Positions 9,163-19,500 of a stretch of 64,000 bases of DNA are shown one piece after another. The position numbers were made by a program, and so were the translations under genes. A model generated the notes under the pieces. That model was not told the origin of the DNA. It made no database searches and was given only the letters and a program-made list of their open reading frames with translations. Position 1 is the first letter of the stretch; every line of letters begins with the position of its first letter. This DNA comes from Paenibacillus glycanilyticus (GTDB lineage: Bacteria > Bacillota > Bacilli > Paenibacillales > Paenibacillaceae), in contig NZ_JAMBNP010000004.1 of NCBI RefSeq assembly GCF_023715145.1, positions 124,001-188,000 on the forward strand. The letters are read 5' to 3'.

Positions 9163-9336
9163 ATTAACCTCCTATCATAGTAATGGATTGTGTCACGGGA
9201 TTTAGGCAAACATGAGAGTATTATGTACCTTCCGGAAGCGAGCTTATACGTAGTTATTCTTCGTTGTCCTCATTACCATGTTCTATGCGGTAATGGCTTT
9301 ATCCTCCCATAAGCTTACGATTAGCTTATTAATGAA

Positions 9337-9362
9337 AACAACCGTGCCCCGGCACGGTTGTT
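9337..9362 (-). terminator. Terminator after the YwaF-like gene
   Basis: Perfect 12-base arms (AACAACCGTGCC and its complement) with a two-base loop, in AT-rich flanks. It lies about 50 bases after the stop codon at 9411. Confidence 0.75.
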
Positions 9363-9410
9363 TGAACTTATATTTATGACTTCATAATCGTTAATTATCG
9401 GCTTTCGGTG

Positions 9411-10130
9411 TTAAGTGGATCGTTTCCTCCACTGGATAAAAGGCATGTACATCAACGTAAATAGGATAAGAGCAATGATTTCTTCCACTGCCAAATAATA
9501 CGGGTACGGCCCCAACCAATCTAATAGGGACGCGCCTTCCGGCTTAAACCTAAGGAACATGTAGTTGGCATCCAGCCAATAATTCGTGCCACCTACAACG
9601 ACTAGAAGTATGTTCAGAAATATCATCGTCATCCAGACGGACTTCCAAGTCGGACGGAAACGTTCGATCCATGTCATGTAGAGAGGGGCAAGAATAATCG
9701 CGATATGAACGATGAAGAAGTGAAAAAACCGGAAATGCGGAAACGGATAATCTAAATCCGGCGTTAACATCGCTTGCATCGCGCCGCCGATACCCGCGAA
9801 AAACACGATCTGATACAGCAGGCGGCTTCGCGTAAGCAGCATGATGATGGCAAGCAGCTGCGATATACTGCAGAGCTCAAGCGGAAGCGTGTATTGAACA
9901 TCCCATAATTCTTGGACCGCATACCAGTAATACAGGACAATCTGAGGTATGAGTAGTCCTAAGAGTAGACTGTACCGGATAATTGCTTTTACGGGAGTAT
10001 GGCTGCGAATTCCAGATCGAAAGAAATACAGCAGGAGCGCCAATAAGACCAAGCCGGCAATCATCGCTAGATGTGAAGCAGAGTATGGCATGAAACTTTC
10101 TTCCGCATGCCGGGTGAAAAACGAAGGCAA
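9411..10130 (-). CDS. TIGR02206 (YwaF-like) integral membrane protein
   Basis: Membrane protein of about 239 residues with six or seven hydrophobic segments and the family pattern (SxSHLAMI at the start, LPLELCSIS in mid-protein, FFHFFIVHIAIILAPLYM). The function of the family is unknown. I prefer the TTG ending at 10130. It sits behind AAGGGAGG with a normal gap and begins right after the stop codon of the acetyltransferase gene. An in-frame ATG at 10163 would overlap that gene by 32 bases and has no such site. The two genes probably form an operon. Confidence 0.85.
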   Translation of the reverse strand: MPSFFTRHAEESFMPYSASHLAMIAGLVLLALLLYFFRSGIRSHTPVKAIIRYSLLLGLLIPQIVLYYWYAVQELWDVQYTLPLELCSISQLLAIIMLLTRSRLLYQIVFFAGIGGAMQAMLTPDLDYPFPHFRFFHFFIVHIAIILAPLYMTWIERFRPTWKSVWMTMIFLNILLVVVGGTNYWLDANYMFLRFKPEGASLLDWLGPYPYYLAVEEIIALILFTLMYMPFIQWRKRST

Positions 10131-10131
10131 T

Positions 10132-10641
10132 TCATTCCCTCCCTTCTGCAGCCATGTCTCCATGAGATAACTTCACAAAGTGCGTATCCTGCTTTGCACC
10201 AACCGAAACGGAAAATCCGATAGATTGATAAAATAAATCCGCATCCGGATTATCCGTTCTTAATACTAGAATCTGAAAGCTATCTTTGGCTTCCGCAATA
10301 ACGGATTCCATCAGCATGCGTCCTATTCCGAATCGCCGAACACTGGGCAGAACGTAAAGCCGACGAACGCGACCAACTCTGCTATCACTTGAGTAAGGGT
10401 CTTGATTCAATCCGCAAATCCCTACAATTTCGCCGTGTTGGATTGCGATGAAGAGTGCTTCTCCTTCTTTGTCGAATCTATTGGTACCGGCTTCGTAATC
10501 GTTCGCCAGCCGTAGCACGTGACGAAATCCTTCGCCCGTACTTTCATCCACCAGACGCTTTAAATTCTCAACGATTAGAGGCGCAGCCTTCGTGATATGA
10601 AGCTCATTCAACGGAATCCCCCCTGTTTCTATATCGTGCAT
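10132..10641 (-). CDS. GNAT-family N-acetyltransferase
   Basis: Acetyl-CoA-dependent transferase of 169 residues with an unknown acceptor. The acetyl-CoA binding region is visible as VRRLYVLPSVRRFGIGRML (about 107-125), followed by LRTDNPDADLFYQSIGF, the usual end of the fold. The ATG at 10641 has AAGGGG upstream; a TTG at 10611 behind GGGGG is a possible alternative. Its stop codon lies within two bases of the start of the YwaF-like gene, and that gene's ribosome site lies inside this one. Confidence 0.88.
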   Translation of the reverse strand: MHDIETGGIPLNELHITKAAPLIVENLKRLVDESTGEGFRHVLRLANDYEAGTNRFDKEGEALFIAIQHGEIVGICGLNQDPYSSDSRVGRVRRLYVLPSVRRFGIGRMLMESVIAEAKDSFQILVLRTDNPDADLFYQSIGFSVSVGAKQDTHFVKLSHGDMAAEGRE

Positions 10642-10713
10642 TCAGTCCCCTTAAATTCAATTAGACAACAATCGTAAGGTTCCTGCCACATGAATTAGAA
10701 TGCGAAGCGACTT

Positions 10714-10743
10714 GAAGCATACTTTCCTTCCAAAGTATGCTTC
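10714..10743. terminator. Hairpin between the divergent acetyltransferase and ger locus 1
   Basis: Perfect 12-base arms (GAAGCATACTTT and complement) around a six-base loop, 50 bases ahead of the GerA-type start. No long T run follows on either strand, so it may be an operator or mRNA structure rather than a terminator. Confidence 0.35.
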
Positions 10744-10793
10744 TTCGGCGTTTGGGTATAGTATCAAGAAACCCAAAACATTTCCAGTGGTAG

Positions 10794-12269
10794 GTGACAA
10801 GATTGCCAAAGCCATCGAATGAAGGCGTCACTTCGCAAGTGAATCCTGCTCGGACGGTCAGTTCTTCCCTGAAAGACAACGAACAAACGCTGATATCCAT
10901 ATTTGAGCACTGCTCTGATATCGTCTTCCGCCGTGTAACCCTGCGCGATGACGCCAAGCTTCTATTGCTGTATGTCGACGGCATGATCGATAAAGATCTT
11001 GTCCAGAACACAATCCTTAAACCTTTGCTATATGAAGGAGTACCCCAAGGACTCGGGGTACTTAGCAGCCTGGCCCAAATGTGCGAAATGGAACTTGTTG
11101 CAGCATTGCAGACCCAGAAGGTATCCACATTCGAAGAAGCCGCAGACCTTATTCTAAAAGGAAATGTTGCGTTCCTGGCGGATGGTGAAGCTTCCGTCCT
11201 TCTGGCTGATGTCTCTCAGTACGAAACAAGGTCCATTGAAGAGCCTTCAACCGAAGCAGCCCTTCGCGGAACCCGCGAAAGCTTTACCGAGCTGCTGCGG
11301 ACGAATACGACACTGCTACGGCGGATTATCGTGACGACGGATCTTAAGATGGAACCCTTTGAAATCGGCAAATTTACGAAAACCGAGGTTGTTCTCGCTT
11401 ATATCAAAGGGATTGCAACTCCTGATCTGATTAATGAAGTAAGGACAAGAATCGCGGGAATCGATATACAAAGCGTTCTGGAATCCGGCTATATCGAGGA
11501 ATATATCGAAGACAGCAGTTATTCGCCGTTTCCGCAAATGCAGAGTACCGAGCGGGCAGATGTTGTGGCCGCGGGACTGCTGGAAGGGAGAATAGCCGTT
11601 TTTGTTAACGGAACTCCAATCGTACTTGTCGTGCCCATGACGTTCTGGGACGGTCTTCAAGCACCGGATGATTACTATGAACGTTTCTTATACGTAACCA
11701 TGAACCGGTGGATCCGTTATTTGTTCGCTCTTTTTTCCATTCTCTTTCCTTCCGTTTATATTGCGCTGACCACGTATCATCCCGAAATGATGCCCCCGAA
11801 ACTCATGATGAGCATCACGGGCCTTAGGGAACAATCCCCTTTTCCGACGGTAATCGAGGTGTTTCTGATGGAATTCATGTTCGAAGGCTTAAGGGAAGCC
11901 GGGATTCGCCTTCCTCAGCAAATCGGTCCGCTCGTCAGTATTGTGGGAGCCTTGGTAATCGGACAAGCCGCCGTACAAGCGGGAATTATTTCGGCGCCTA
12001 TCGTAATCGTCGTGTCGGCAGCAGGTATTTCGTCTTTCGTTATTCCGCGTTACCGGTTCGGTTACCCCTTAAGAATGCTGCGTTTCCCATTGCTGGTTTT
12101 GTCCGGATTGTTTGGTCTGTTTGGCGTGGCTCTTGGGTTGATTATGATCCTGACTCACCTGATTCAATTAAATCCGCTTGGAACGCCATATCTGGAGCCT
12201 ATCGCACCGACGAAACAAAACAAGCTGAAGAATGTTTTTCTGAGAAGGCCCAGAAGACGTACAAGCTGA
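10794..12269 (+). CDS. Spore germination protein, GerA family (A subunit, locus 1)
   Basis: A subunit of a germinant receptor in the inner spore membrane. In the family it works with the B (permease-like) and C (lipoprotein) subunits to sense nutrients. The 491 residues have a soluble N-terminal half, the family signature EPSTEAALRGTRESF (near 147), EEYIEDSSYSPFPQ, and four or five membrane segments after about 300. The start is a GTG at 10794 with only a weak ribosome site. It is first of three genes in order A-C-B, all on the plus strand. Confidence 0.93.
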   Translation: MTRLPKPSNEGVTSQVNPARTVSSSLKDNEQTLISIFEHCSDIVFRRVTLRDDAKLLLLYVDGMIDKDLVQNTILKPLLYEGVPQGLGVLSSLAQMCEMELVAALQTQKVSTFEEAADLILKGNVAFLADGEASVLLADVSQYETRSIEEPSTEAALRGTRESFTELLRTNTTLLRRIIVTTDLKMEPFEIGKFTKTEVVLAYIKGIATPDLINEVRTRIAGIDIQSVLESGYIEEYIEDSSYSPFPQMQSTERADVVAAGLLEGRIAVFVNGTPIVLVVPMTFWDGLQAPDDYYERFLYVTMNRWIRYLFALFSILFPSVYIALTTYHPEMMPPKLMMSITGLREQSPFPTVIEVFLMEFMFEGLREAGIRLPQQIGPLVSIVGALVIGQAAVQAGIISAPIVIVVSAAGISSFVIPRYRFGYPLRMLRFPLLVLSGLFGLFGVALGLIMILTHLIQLNPLGTPYLEPIAPTKQNKLKNVFLRRPRRRTS

Positions 12270-12300
12270 CAATTACACCTGAATAGTAAGGCGGGATTAA

Positions 12301-13443
12301 TTGTTGATGAATAAATCACTAATAACCGTTTGTTTGTTGCTCCTGTCTGCCGTGACTAGCGGCTGCTGGAACCTGAAGGAGACCAACCAGCTTGCGATTG
12401 TAATTGGCGGCGGACTTGACATTAACCAGGATGGACGGCTGGAAGTAAGCTCCCAGATTGCGATTCCTGCAGGCTTGGGAGGTCCGGATACCGGTCCGAA
12501 CAAGAAACGAAGCTTTGTGGTCGTCAGCGCAACCGGCAAGGATTTCATGGATGCGGGTCAAAACATTCAGACGCAGCTCTCACGTACCTTGTTCTATGCG
12601 CATCGCCAAACGATCTTGATCGGCCAGCGCATGGCGGAGCAAGGCATGAATAAATATTTGGATATGGTCGTGCGCAATCCGAAATCGGAAATGAGATCCG
12701 TCATTTTTGTGGTTAAGGACGGTACCGCGAAGGATATCCTTGAAACGGAGCCCGTCTTTGATCCCTTAATAAGCACGGCTTTGGGCAGCGTTCAGATGGC
12801 CTTAGGCATGAAGCCCTTTTACTATAGGGAATTTCTTTGCGAATCGCGTCCAAAAGGCGGATCCGTCCTCCTGCCTGCCATCAGCATCCAAGCATCTGCC
12901 AAAAGGTTCAATTATGCTGGGGCAGCCGTATTGAACAAGGAGAATGCCCTTAAGCTTGTCGGATTTTTAAAGCCCGAGGAATCCTATTATGCGAATTGGA
13001 TTAAGGGAAGACAAAGAGCGCTTATCGTATCAACCTCGGGAAAACAAAACAATGGCAGCATCAGCCTAAGAGCGCAAGGTCTCAAGAGTCATATCAAAGT
13101 GGTCAAGGACTCGAACGGCATGCGCTTGCATATCCAATTAAGCGGAACCGGAGACATCGTAGAGAACAATTCCTCGCTTGATCCTTCCCTTGCGAAGGAT
13201 CTTCGAACTATTGAAAAGAACATGAGCAAGGAAGCCGAACAGGCTGTCGTTAAGCTGATCCAAAAAGCACAGAAGCAATACAAAGCCGAATTTTTCGGAA
13301 TCGCGAGGCATGTTCACAACAAATATCCTCGGGAATGGAAATCTTTGCAGAAGGACTGGAACGAGACGTTCAGCAAGCTTCCCATTACGGTCGAGGTACA
13401 TCTTCGGTACCAGGATCCGGGGCAAACCAATTCTTCAATATGA
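12301..13443 (+). CDS. Spore germination lipoprotein, Ger(x)C family (locus 1)
   Basis: C subunit of the germinant receptor, a lipoprotein outside the inner spore membrane. It has 380 residues, a signal peptide ending in the lipobox TSGC (Cys about 20) and the usual start of the mature protein, WNLKETNQLAIV. The family ending is also present: Lys-rich helices with KAEFFGIARHVHNKYPREWK. The TTG at 12301 has AAGGCGG at the right distance; an ATG six bases later is a less well-placed alternative. Confidence 0.92.
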   Translation: MLMNKSLITVCLLLLSAVTSGCWNLKETNQLAIVIGGGLDINQDGRLEVSSQIAIPAGLGGPDTGPNKKRSFVVVSATGKDFMDAGQNIQTQLSRTLFYAHRQTILIGQRMAEQGMNKYLDMVVRNPKSEMRSVIFVVKDGTAKDILETEPVFDPLISTALGSVQMALGMKPFYYREFLCESRPKGGSVLLPAISIQASAKRFNYAGAAVLNKENALKLVGFLKPEESYYANWIKGRQRALIVSTSGKQNNGSISLRAQGLKSHIKVVKDSNGMRLHIQLSGTGDIVENNSSLDPSLAKDLRTIEKNMSKEAEQAVVKLIQKAQKQYKAEFFGIARHVHNKYPREWKSLQKDWNETFSKLPITVEVHLRYQDPGQTNSSI

Positions 13444-13476
13444 CGGTCAGTAGGCATGCAGGAAAGGACGGAGGAC

Positions 13477-14565
13477 ATGAAAATAACGGGGTGGCAATTA
13501 TTCTGGATCGTTACAACTGCGGAAGTGGTTATGGCTGTCTGGCTTCGTATCTCGCCTGCCGTGGAGATAGCCAAGCAAGATGCATGGCTGTCCATGCTTA
13601 TCGCATGCCTGCTTGGCGGAGCCATCACTTATCTGGTCGTCAAAGTCGGGATGCAGCATCCCGGTCAGAGTCTGGCCCAATTCAGCCAAGAGCTTCTTGG
13701 GTCATGGCTTGGCAAAATAGTCCCTATCCCCTATTTTACCGCCTGGTTTATTTTATCCGGGGATGTTCTCCGTTCCTTTGCAGACTTTATTCATCTAGTC
13801 CTGCTGGACAAAACACCGGTTTGGGTGCTAATGGCCATGATATTGGGAGCCGCGATTTATTTATCGGGTACATGCGGAATTACGGGGATCGGCCGTTTTT
13901 GCGAAATCGTCGGACCTCTTACCATCATTACCCTGCTGGTCAGCTTTCTGCTTAATGCAACCAACGCGAGATGGATTGACCTGGTGCCGGTTTTTGGCGA
14001 CGCAAGCGTGACGGAGATCGTGAAAGCCTCGTTTGCACCAACCTCATTTCTGGCAGAATCGTTTATGGTGCTGGTCCTGCTGTCGTTTGTGTCCAATCCC
14101 AAGAATATTATGAAGAAGTCGCTGGCAAGCGTCTGGTTAACCGGAATCTTGCTTGCCGTTTCAACGGTTATGGTGCTGCTGGTGTTTGGTCCTACGTTAG
14201 CTCAGGAGCTCAGATTCCCCTATTTCATGCTTGTTCGGTCCATTAACATTTTGAATTTCATTCAGAATCTGGATATTCTCGTCATCTTTATTTGGATATT
14301 TGGCGTGTTTGCGAAAATATCGCTGTATCTGTTCATAACGAGTTATGAATTGTCTCAGGTGCTTCGGACCAAGAGATGGAAACCCCTGATCTGGTTCAGC
14401 GCTCCGGTCATCTATATCATTGGCATGATTATCCCTAATGAATCCGCAATCATGACGCTGCAGAGATTGTGGGAATTTATCGTAATTCCCGTCTGCGCAT
14501 TAGCTATTCCGGCAGCTTTGTGGATCATCACTTCCGCGAAAAGAAGACTGATCAAAGCAGAGTAA
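13477..14565 (+). CDS. Spore germination permease, GerAB family (B subunit, locus 1)
   Basis: Membrane subunit of the germinant receptor, related to amino-acid permeases (APC fold), and the part that binds the germinant in the family. It has about 362 residues with ten hydrophobic segments, beginning MKITGWQLFWIV as in many GerAB proteins. I choose the ATG at 13477, preceded by AAAGGACGGAGG. An earlier in-frame ATG at 13456 has no ribosome site. The last codons and the stop lie inside a perfect 19-base palindrome (14557-14609). Confidence 0.9.
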   Translation: MKITGWQLFWIVTTAEVVMAVWLRISPAVEIAKQDAWLSMLIACLLGGAITYLVVKVGMQHPGQSLAQFSQELLGSWLGKIVPIPYFTAWFILSGDVLRSFADFIHLVLLDKTPVWVLMAMILGAAIYLSGTCGITGIGRFCEIVGPLTIITLLVSFLLNATNARWIDLVPVFGDASVTEIVKASFAPTSFLAESFMVLVLLSFVSNPKNIMKKSLASVWLTGILLAVSTVMVLLVFGPTLAQELRFPYFMLVRSINILNFIQNLDILVIFIWIFGVFAKISLYLFITSYELSQVLRTKRWKPLIWFSAPVIYIIGMIIPNESAIMTLQRLWEFIVIPVCALAIPAALWIITSAKRRLIKAE

Positions 14566-14609
14566 TCCGGAGAGAACCCAATAACTCCAGTCTCTCCGGA
14601 TTACTCTGC
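14557..14609. repeat. Perfect 19-bp inverted repeat overlapping the locus 1 permease stop codon
   Basis: The arm GCAGAGTAATCCGGAGAGA (14557-14575) is exactly complementary to 14591-14609, with a 15-base loop. The TAA stop at 14563-14565 is inside the left arm. No T run follows on the plus strand, so it is not a standard terminator, although it probably folds in the mRNA and may stop or protect the transcript. Confidence 0.85.
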
Positions 14610-14659
14610 GAAATGATAGGCGCTTTACCCTAGATATTATTCAATCTTCGTATAGTTAA

Positions 14660-16570
14660 TTAATTCTCATCGCCGGACCAGGAGGCAGTAAGCAGCTTCA
14701 GATGGCAAGGTCCCTTGGAGCCATCCGGGCAAGTCGTTCCGGCAGTTGTGTTCCCTAATGCTGTAGCGGGATATGACAGCATTACGGGAATTTGATTCCC
14801 GTAGTAATCCTTGTAGATCTGAGTAAACTCACCCTGCTCGGTCGATACTTGCGCGGATCGCATATCAAGCCCATCCATATTGGCGCCGGTACAGTCCGCG
14901 CCGCGCAAATCCGCTTCATAGAAGCTGGCGTCAGGGTTAGGCGGCTGCGTAGCCGGAGTCAGCTGCGCTTGCTTAAAGCTTGCGCCGACCAATACGGCGT
15001 CGCTGAAATCGCTGCCTGCCAGTTGAGCGTCGTCGAAGTCGGCTTGAATCAATATGGCTTTATTGAATTTGGCCAGATTCATCGTGGCGCCTTTTGCGCT
15101 GGCGATACCGTCCGGATCAAGACCGGCATAGGTCATGAACAATGAGCCTGAGAAGTCCACCCCATCGCAAAATGAACCTGTAAGATTCGTGTTGAAGAGG
15201 AACGCATCATCTACGACCGCCGCTTCATGCTTGACCGGATCACTTGGAGACGGGGCATTCTCGGATATCAGATAGGCGCTGTCAAGGTTAGCCATTGAGA
15301 GATTGGCACCGGTCAATTTGGCCCCTTTCAGCCGGGCATGCGCAAGCTTCGCTTTCTCCAGGTTGGCCTCCTGGAGCTGAATCTCATACATTCGGCTTCC
15401 GATAAAGGAAGCGCCTCGAAGATCTTTTTTGCTAAGATCCAATCCATCCGGCAGCAATGCATAATTCGCATTCAAGGCGGCAAAGGCTTCCGGAATATCC
15501 GTAATCGCTGCTTCGGACAGATCGAGATATGACCAGTCGCTGCCAAGCAGCTTAAAGGGTACGACCGCCTGGATAAAGGAAGTACGATCCTTCTCGGCTC
15601 TGGTGAAGTCCGGCGGATACTGGAAGGATACTTGCGTCAGGTTACAATGGTCAAACCGGGTATTGTGCATAATCGCACCGTCAAGCTTCGTGTTCACAAG
15701 GGATGCGCCGGTGAAGTCCGCTCCAGACAAGTCCGCTCCGCTTAGGTTTGCTCCGTCCAATATCGCGCCGCTCAGGTTCGCGTTCGTCAGATTAGACTTG
15801 GACAAATCGACACCCCTCAGATTGGCTTTAATCAGCTTGGCATGGGATAGCTGAGACGGTGAAGGCAGGATCTTTGTTAGATCGGTTCCGCTGAAATCGG
15901 CATACGCGAAATTGGCACCGTTCAGGGATAGACCGTCAAAATTGGCTTGCTGTAGATCGGCATTGACGAACTGTGCGTTATGAAAGGATTGCACCTTGGT
16001 GAAGGTTGCTCCTCTAAAGATAGCATTCGTAAGATCTGCATTATCTAGGTTCAGACCGGATAAATCTGCGCCGGACAGATCCAAGTCCCGCGCGGAGTTC
16101 GTAATAATCAAGATAGGCAACAGATTGCCGCCTACCTTGAATAACGACTCTTCCTTCATCTCTAAAGTGCCATTCCCATATCCCCAATTGACGGGATACC
16201 AGCCTCCCTGGACGGATTGAATATATTTCCCGGCGAAAGGCCCTGCTGCACATTGGAAAGATACCTGTCCATGGCCTCGATTAATAAGCCGAAACTTTTG
16301 TTCATCCCCTATATGGTCGGACGTAAAATTATGGTCGATATTATTCCACAACATCATCGCGTCATTATAATGACTGTTCCAATACCAGTTCGTTTCCGGA
16401 TCCTGAAGAGCGATCAAGCTGCCGCCCAAGTTATAAATATTAAATTCATGACTACTTCCACCACCGATGCCAACGATGGCTAATCCGCCCGCATAACCTA
16501 ATTCATGATAATAGCACCCTACATACCCGAGCGTGTCTGTGTTGAAGGTCCACTTTGTAATAGGATTCAT
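14660..16570 (-). CDS. Pentapeptide-repeat protein with beta-trefoil-like N-terminal domain
   Basis: Protein of 636 residues, second gene of a coupled pair. Residues 1-150 are rich in Trp, Gly and Asn and look like a beta-trefoil or lectin-type domain (for example QKFRLINRGHGQVSFQ and GPFAGKYIQS). Three blocks of A(D/N)LxG-type pentapeptide repeats follow, at about 162-318, 378-432 and 455-572, which should form right-handed quadrilateral beta-helices. The tail carries a CPDGSKGPC motif. There is no signal peptide or membrane segment. I choose the ATG at 16570 because AAAGGACGG precedes it and it overlaps the upstream stop as ATGA, which implies translational coupling. Not a Qnr-type protein: Qnr proteins are about 215 residues and lack extra domains. 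Function unknown. Confidence 0.85.
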   Translation of the reverse strand: MNPITKWTFNTDTLGYVGCYYHELGYAGGLAIVGIGGGSSHEFNIYNLGGSLIALQDPETNWYWNSHYNDAMMLWNNIDHNFTSDHIGDEQKFRLINRGHGQVSFQCAAGPFAGKYIQSVQGGWYPVNWGYGNGTLEMKEESLFKVGGNLLPILIITNSARDLDLSGADLSGLNLDNADLTNAIFRGATFTKVQSFHNAQFVNADLQQANFDGLSLNGANFAYADFSGTDLTKILPSPSQLSHAKLIKANLRGVDLSKSNLTNANLSGAILDGANLSGADLSGADFTGASLVNTKLDGAIMHNTRFDHCNLTQVSFQYPPDFTRAEKDRTSFIQAVVPFKLLGSDWSYLDLSEAAITDIPEAFAALNANYALLPDGLDLSKKDLRGASFIGSRMYEIQLQEANLEKAKLAHARLKGAKLTGANLSMANLDSAYLISENAPSPSDPVKHEAAVVDDAFLFNTNLTGSFCDGVDFSGSLFMTYAGLDPDGIASAKGATMNLAKFNKAILIQADFDDAQLAGSDFSDAVLVGASFKQAQLTPATQPPNPDASFYEADLRGADCTGANMDGLDMRSAQVSTEQGEFTQIYKDYYGNQIPVMLSYPATALGNTTAGTTCPDGSKGPCHLKLLTASWSGDEN

Positions 16571-19500
16571 TGGATTCCGTCCTTTCTTGGCGTGCTCGGG
16601 GTCCATTCGCTGACCGAAGGCTCCGTGCGCCCTTCTGGAGAGCTGATTTGTTGGAAATTCAAGGTATACAGATTGCGCCAGAGATCAACGGCCATCGACG
16701 CAGCGACCAATCCCTTCTGTGTAACTAAATGGCTTCCGGCAGGCGTGTAAATATCCAGGTAGTACTGATCTGCTTCATAACCGTTTCCATACTGGCTTAA
16801 TACATAGATGTGTCCTTGAATTTCTACGCTCATGGCGAGATAATTCACATCCTGCGTTGCGTCGTGATTCACCAGATTGATCCAATACGGATACGCGGGA
16901 TCGACAAAAGCGGCTACCGGATGGCCCCCGCGGCTGAATGCCTGGATACGCTGGTTGCCCTTCTCTAAGACATATACCGTCTGATTCGGAGCGATGGCAA
17001 CGAGTTCCGGCTGCAGAAGAAGTCCCTCCCGCGTGCCTGGTCCTAGCGTAATCATTGCCCATGGCGCTTGGTCTTCCGATTGGCTGCTCGAAGGGATCTG
17101 CAAAATCTGCATGACGGGATATGCGGGATTGACAGCAATAACGTATCCATTCGAATGGTAGGCCATCGATGCCGGGTTCAGATTGAAACGTCCCCAGCTC
17201 TCTTTCTCGGTTAAGTTGAATTCCCGACTCGGACTATTCTGCGGAACCGAAGGGTCATTGACCGGCTTAATTCGCCGGAGATGGTACCCATTCTCGGAAT
17301 CTCCGGTTGGGTCCAAGTAAAAATATTCGGCAGATCCGCTTTCCGTTCCCAACTGCGGATAAGCGAGCAGCGGGGCTTTATTATAGCCTTTGGGCGTATT
17401 CATCACGCCTGCGTTCGGATTCGGGCCATAGGAGATATTCTTGAAAGCGTACAGCTGCAGATTGTCTCCGTTGTCACCGTCGACCGGCGGGATATTCATG
17501 CCGGAAGCTTGCCAAGCATAGCCTAGCAGCCCCATATTAGAATTTAGCGTCAACCCGGCAAGATTCTCAAGCACATGTCCGCTCCCTCCTGTTCCGAGGT
17601 TTTCGGCGGTTTCTGATGGAGGTTCGGCTGTATGCTGCCACGAATATTGGCCATTCTGCTGGACCAGCAGCTGGCTATGCTGGTAGGTCATCTGTTCATT
17701 AAGCGGATACAGCATCTGTTTTACGTTCACGGAAGCAAGCAATTGTCCTTTGCCTGGCGTAAGCAAATTATCCAATTGTTCCGTTTTCCCCCCGCCGACA
17801 AGCCATCCTTCCTTGGAGTATACGGCAGCCAGAAAAGTAACTTTTCCTCCGACGGGAACATCCTTAAGCTCGAACGAGATACTGGCTACCTTCGAGTCTT
17901 GAATATCGCCTCTGTATGTACGAGTTGTATTGTCGCTATATTGCGCCGTTACGATATAATAGGCCGCGGTAGCCGCGAATTCGGGCTGCGCTCCGTCGTC
18001 TGCTGCCGCTAGCAGAGAGATTGTTGCATCCATCGTCACGGTCAATTCAAAATCAACCACTCGCGGAGAAGCTATAACTTCGCCAACGGTTTGAGCTAAT
18101 TGAGCGACAGTTCCTTCAAGCGCCAAAGCTTTCAGTCCCCAGCCTACGACGGGAATAGCTTCTTCGACTTCCTCTGCCGACAAAATCGCAGCGAGCTCTG
18201 CTGCAAATTCGGACCCTGTGAGAAGCGTGGAGACAATCCTGTCCGCAAGCGAGGCGATCATGTTTTTTACATCGTTGCCGGTATTGCTAGAGTCGTTGAT
18301 GATATCCTTGACGATTGTATAGATGGAATAAACCGTAGGAGCGATAAATTTGACTTTCTTGAAGAGCGTGTCGAACATCTTGCTGCTCTCGGTGCCAACC
18401 GTCAAAATCAAGGACACGGTCGGGATGACCAATTCCATCAGCGAAGTCGCCCCAATACCGATCCAAGCCGCGTTCGGATCCGCATCGGAATGCGAGTTGC
18501 CGTTGCCGAGACTTCCGATGGATAGACGGAGTTTGCCGATCGGATCAGCGGTTGGCAGCTGGAATGAGAACAAAGAAGAAGCTTCCGTGACAGGAATGCC
18601 GAGAAAAGTCCCCTCTGCGCTGACATTGCCTATGAACTTGAGCGACTTGGTTCCAAGCAGAAGCTGCTCCGCCTCGCCTAATGCATCCATCCATTCCTTC
18701 ACTTCGAGAAGGTTTTCTCCGCGCAGCAACGCAAGTAAAGCATCGTCATTCATCTCAATGGGAGTGACGCCATCCCCCTTATAGAAAGTCGCGTAGACAG
18801 ACATGTGCCGGATGAATGAATTGGTAACCTTCAGATCAAGCTCGAATGAATCGGTCAGCTTCTCAACCGCTACTGAAACGCCGTATTGAGGACCGCCATC
18901 CTTCAGATTATAATGATATCCGCTCTGACTAACTGCCGAGACAGCCGTATTCCCCTGATTCGTTGCAATGTGGCTGATTCCCGGCTGCACATTCCAACGG
19001 ACGCCGCGCAAGGTAGCATCGCTGTAAATCTTGCTTTTGATGCTAGCCGAAGCACCTGCGGTAAGATTCAACAAGAAGGGGTGAAGCTCATAGGCGTAGA
19101 ATGGCTTTCCTTCCTTATCCAGAACCGGCTGACCATTGTCATCCGTTATGACCGTTGGCGTATTCCAGCCGTCCTTCAGCTGCTCGATAATGAACACCAT
19201 TTGGCTAAGCTCGTCGGAATTATCCATATGCTTCAATACGGTATCCGAGTGATCTGGCGTTAGCACGGTAATGCTTGGGTTGAGAAACAAGATGGATTTT
19301 GCCGTATCGGCCGCAGAAAACACCTTCCCGCTGGTGGATGTGGAGATGGCGGCTGCCTTAAGCGTGGGGATGCCTTGATGGTCAGGTGGACCAAAGACTC
19401 GAATGAACTGAACCTTGGAACTGTCGTGTGGTACGGAGACGCAATAATGCGTGGGATGAGAGTCTTTCGGCTCGGACAAAAAGCCGCTCTCGCTCAAAGA

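Noticed and set aside
13335-13955. Plus-strand frame of 206 codons between the C and B genes of ger locus 1
   Set aside because: It overlaps the well-supported C subunit and permease in another frame and has a Cys/Arg/Ser-rich chance composition.
14660-16570. Pentapeptide protein as a Qnr/MfpA-type gyrase protector
   Set aside because: It is three times too long, carries an extra N-terminal domain, has interrupted repeat blocks and is coupled to a large unknown protein.
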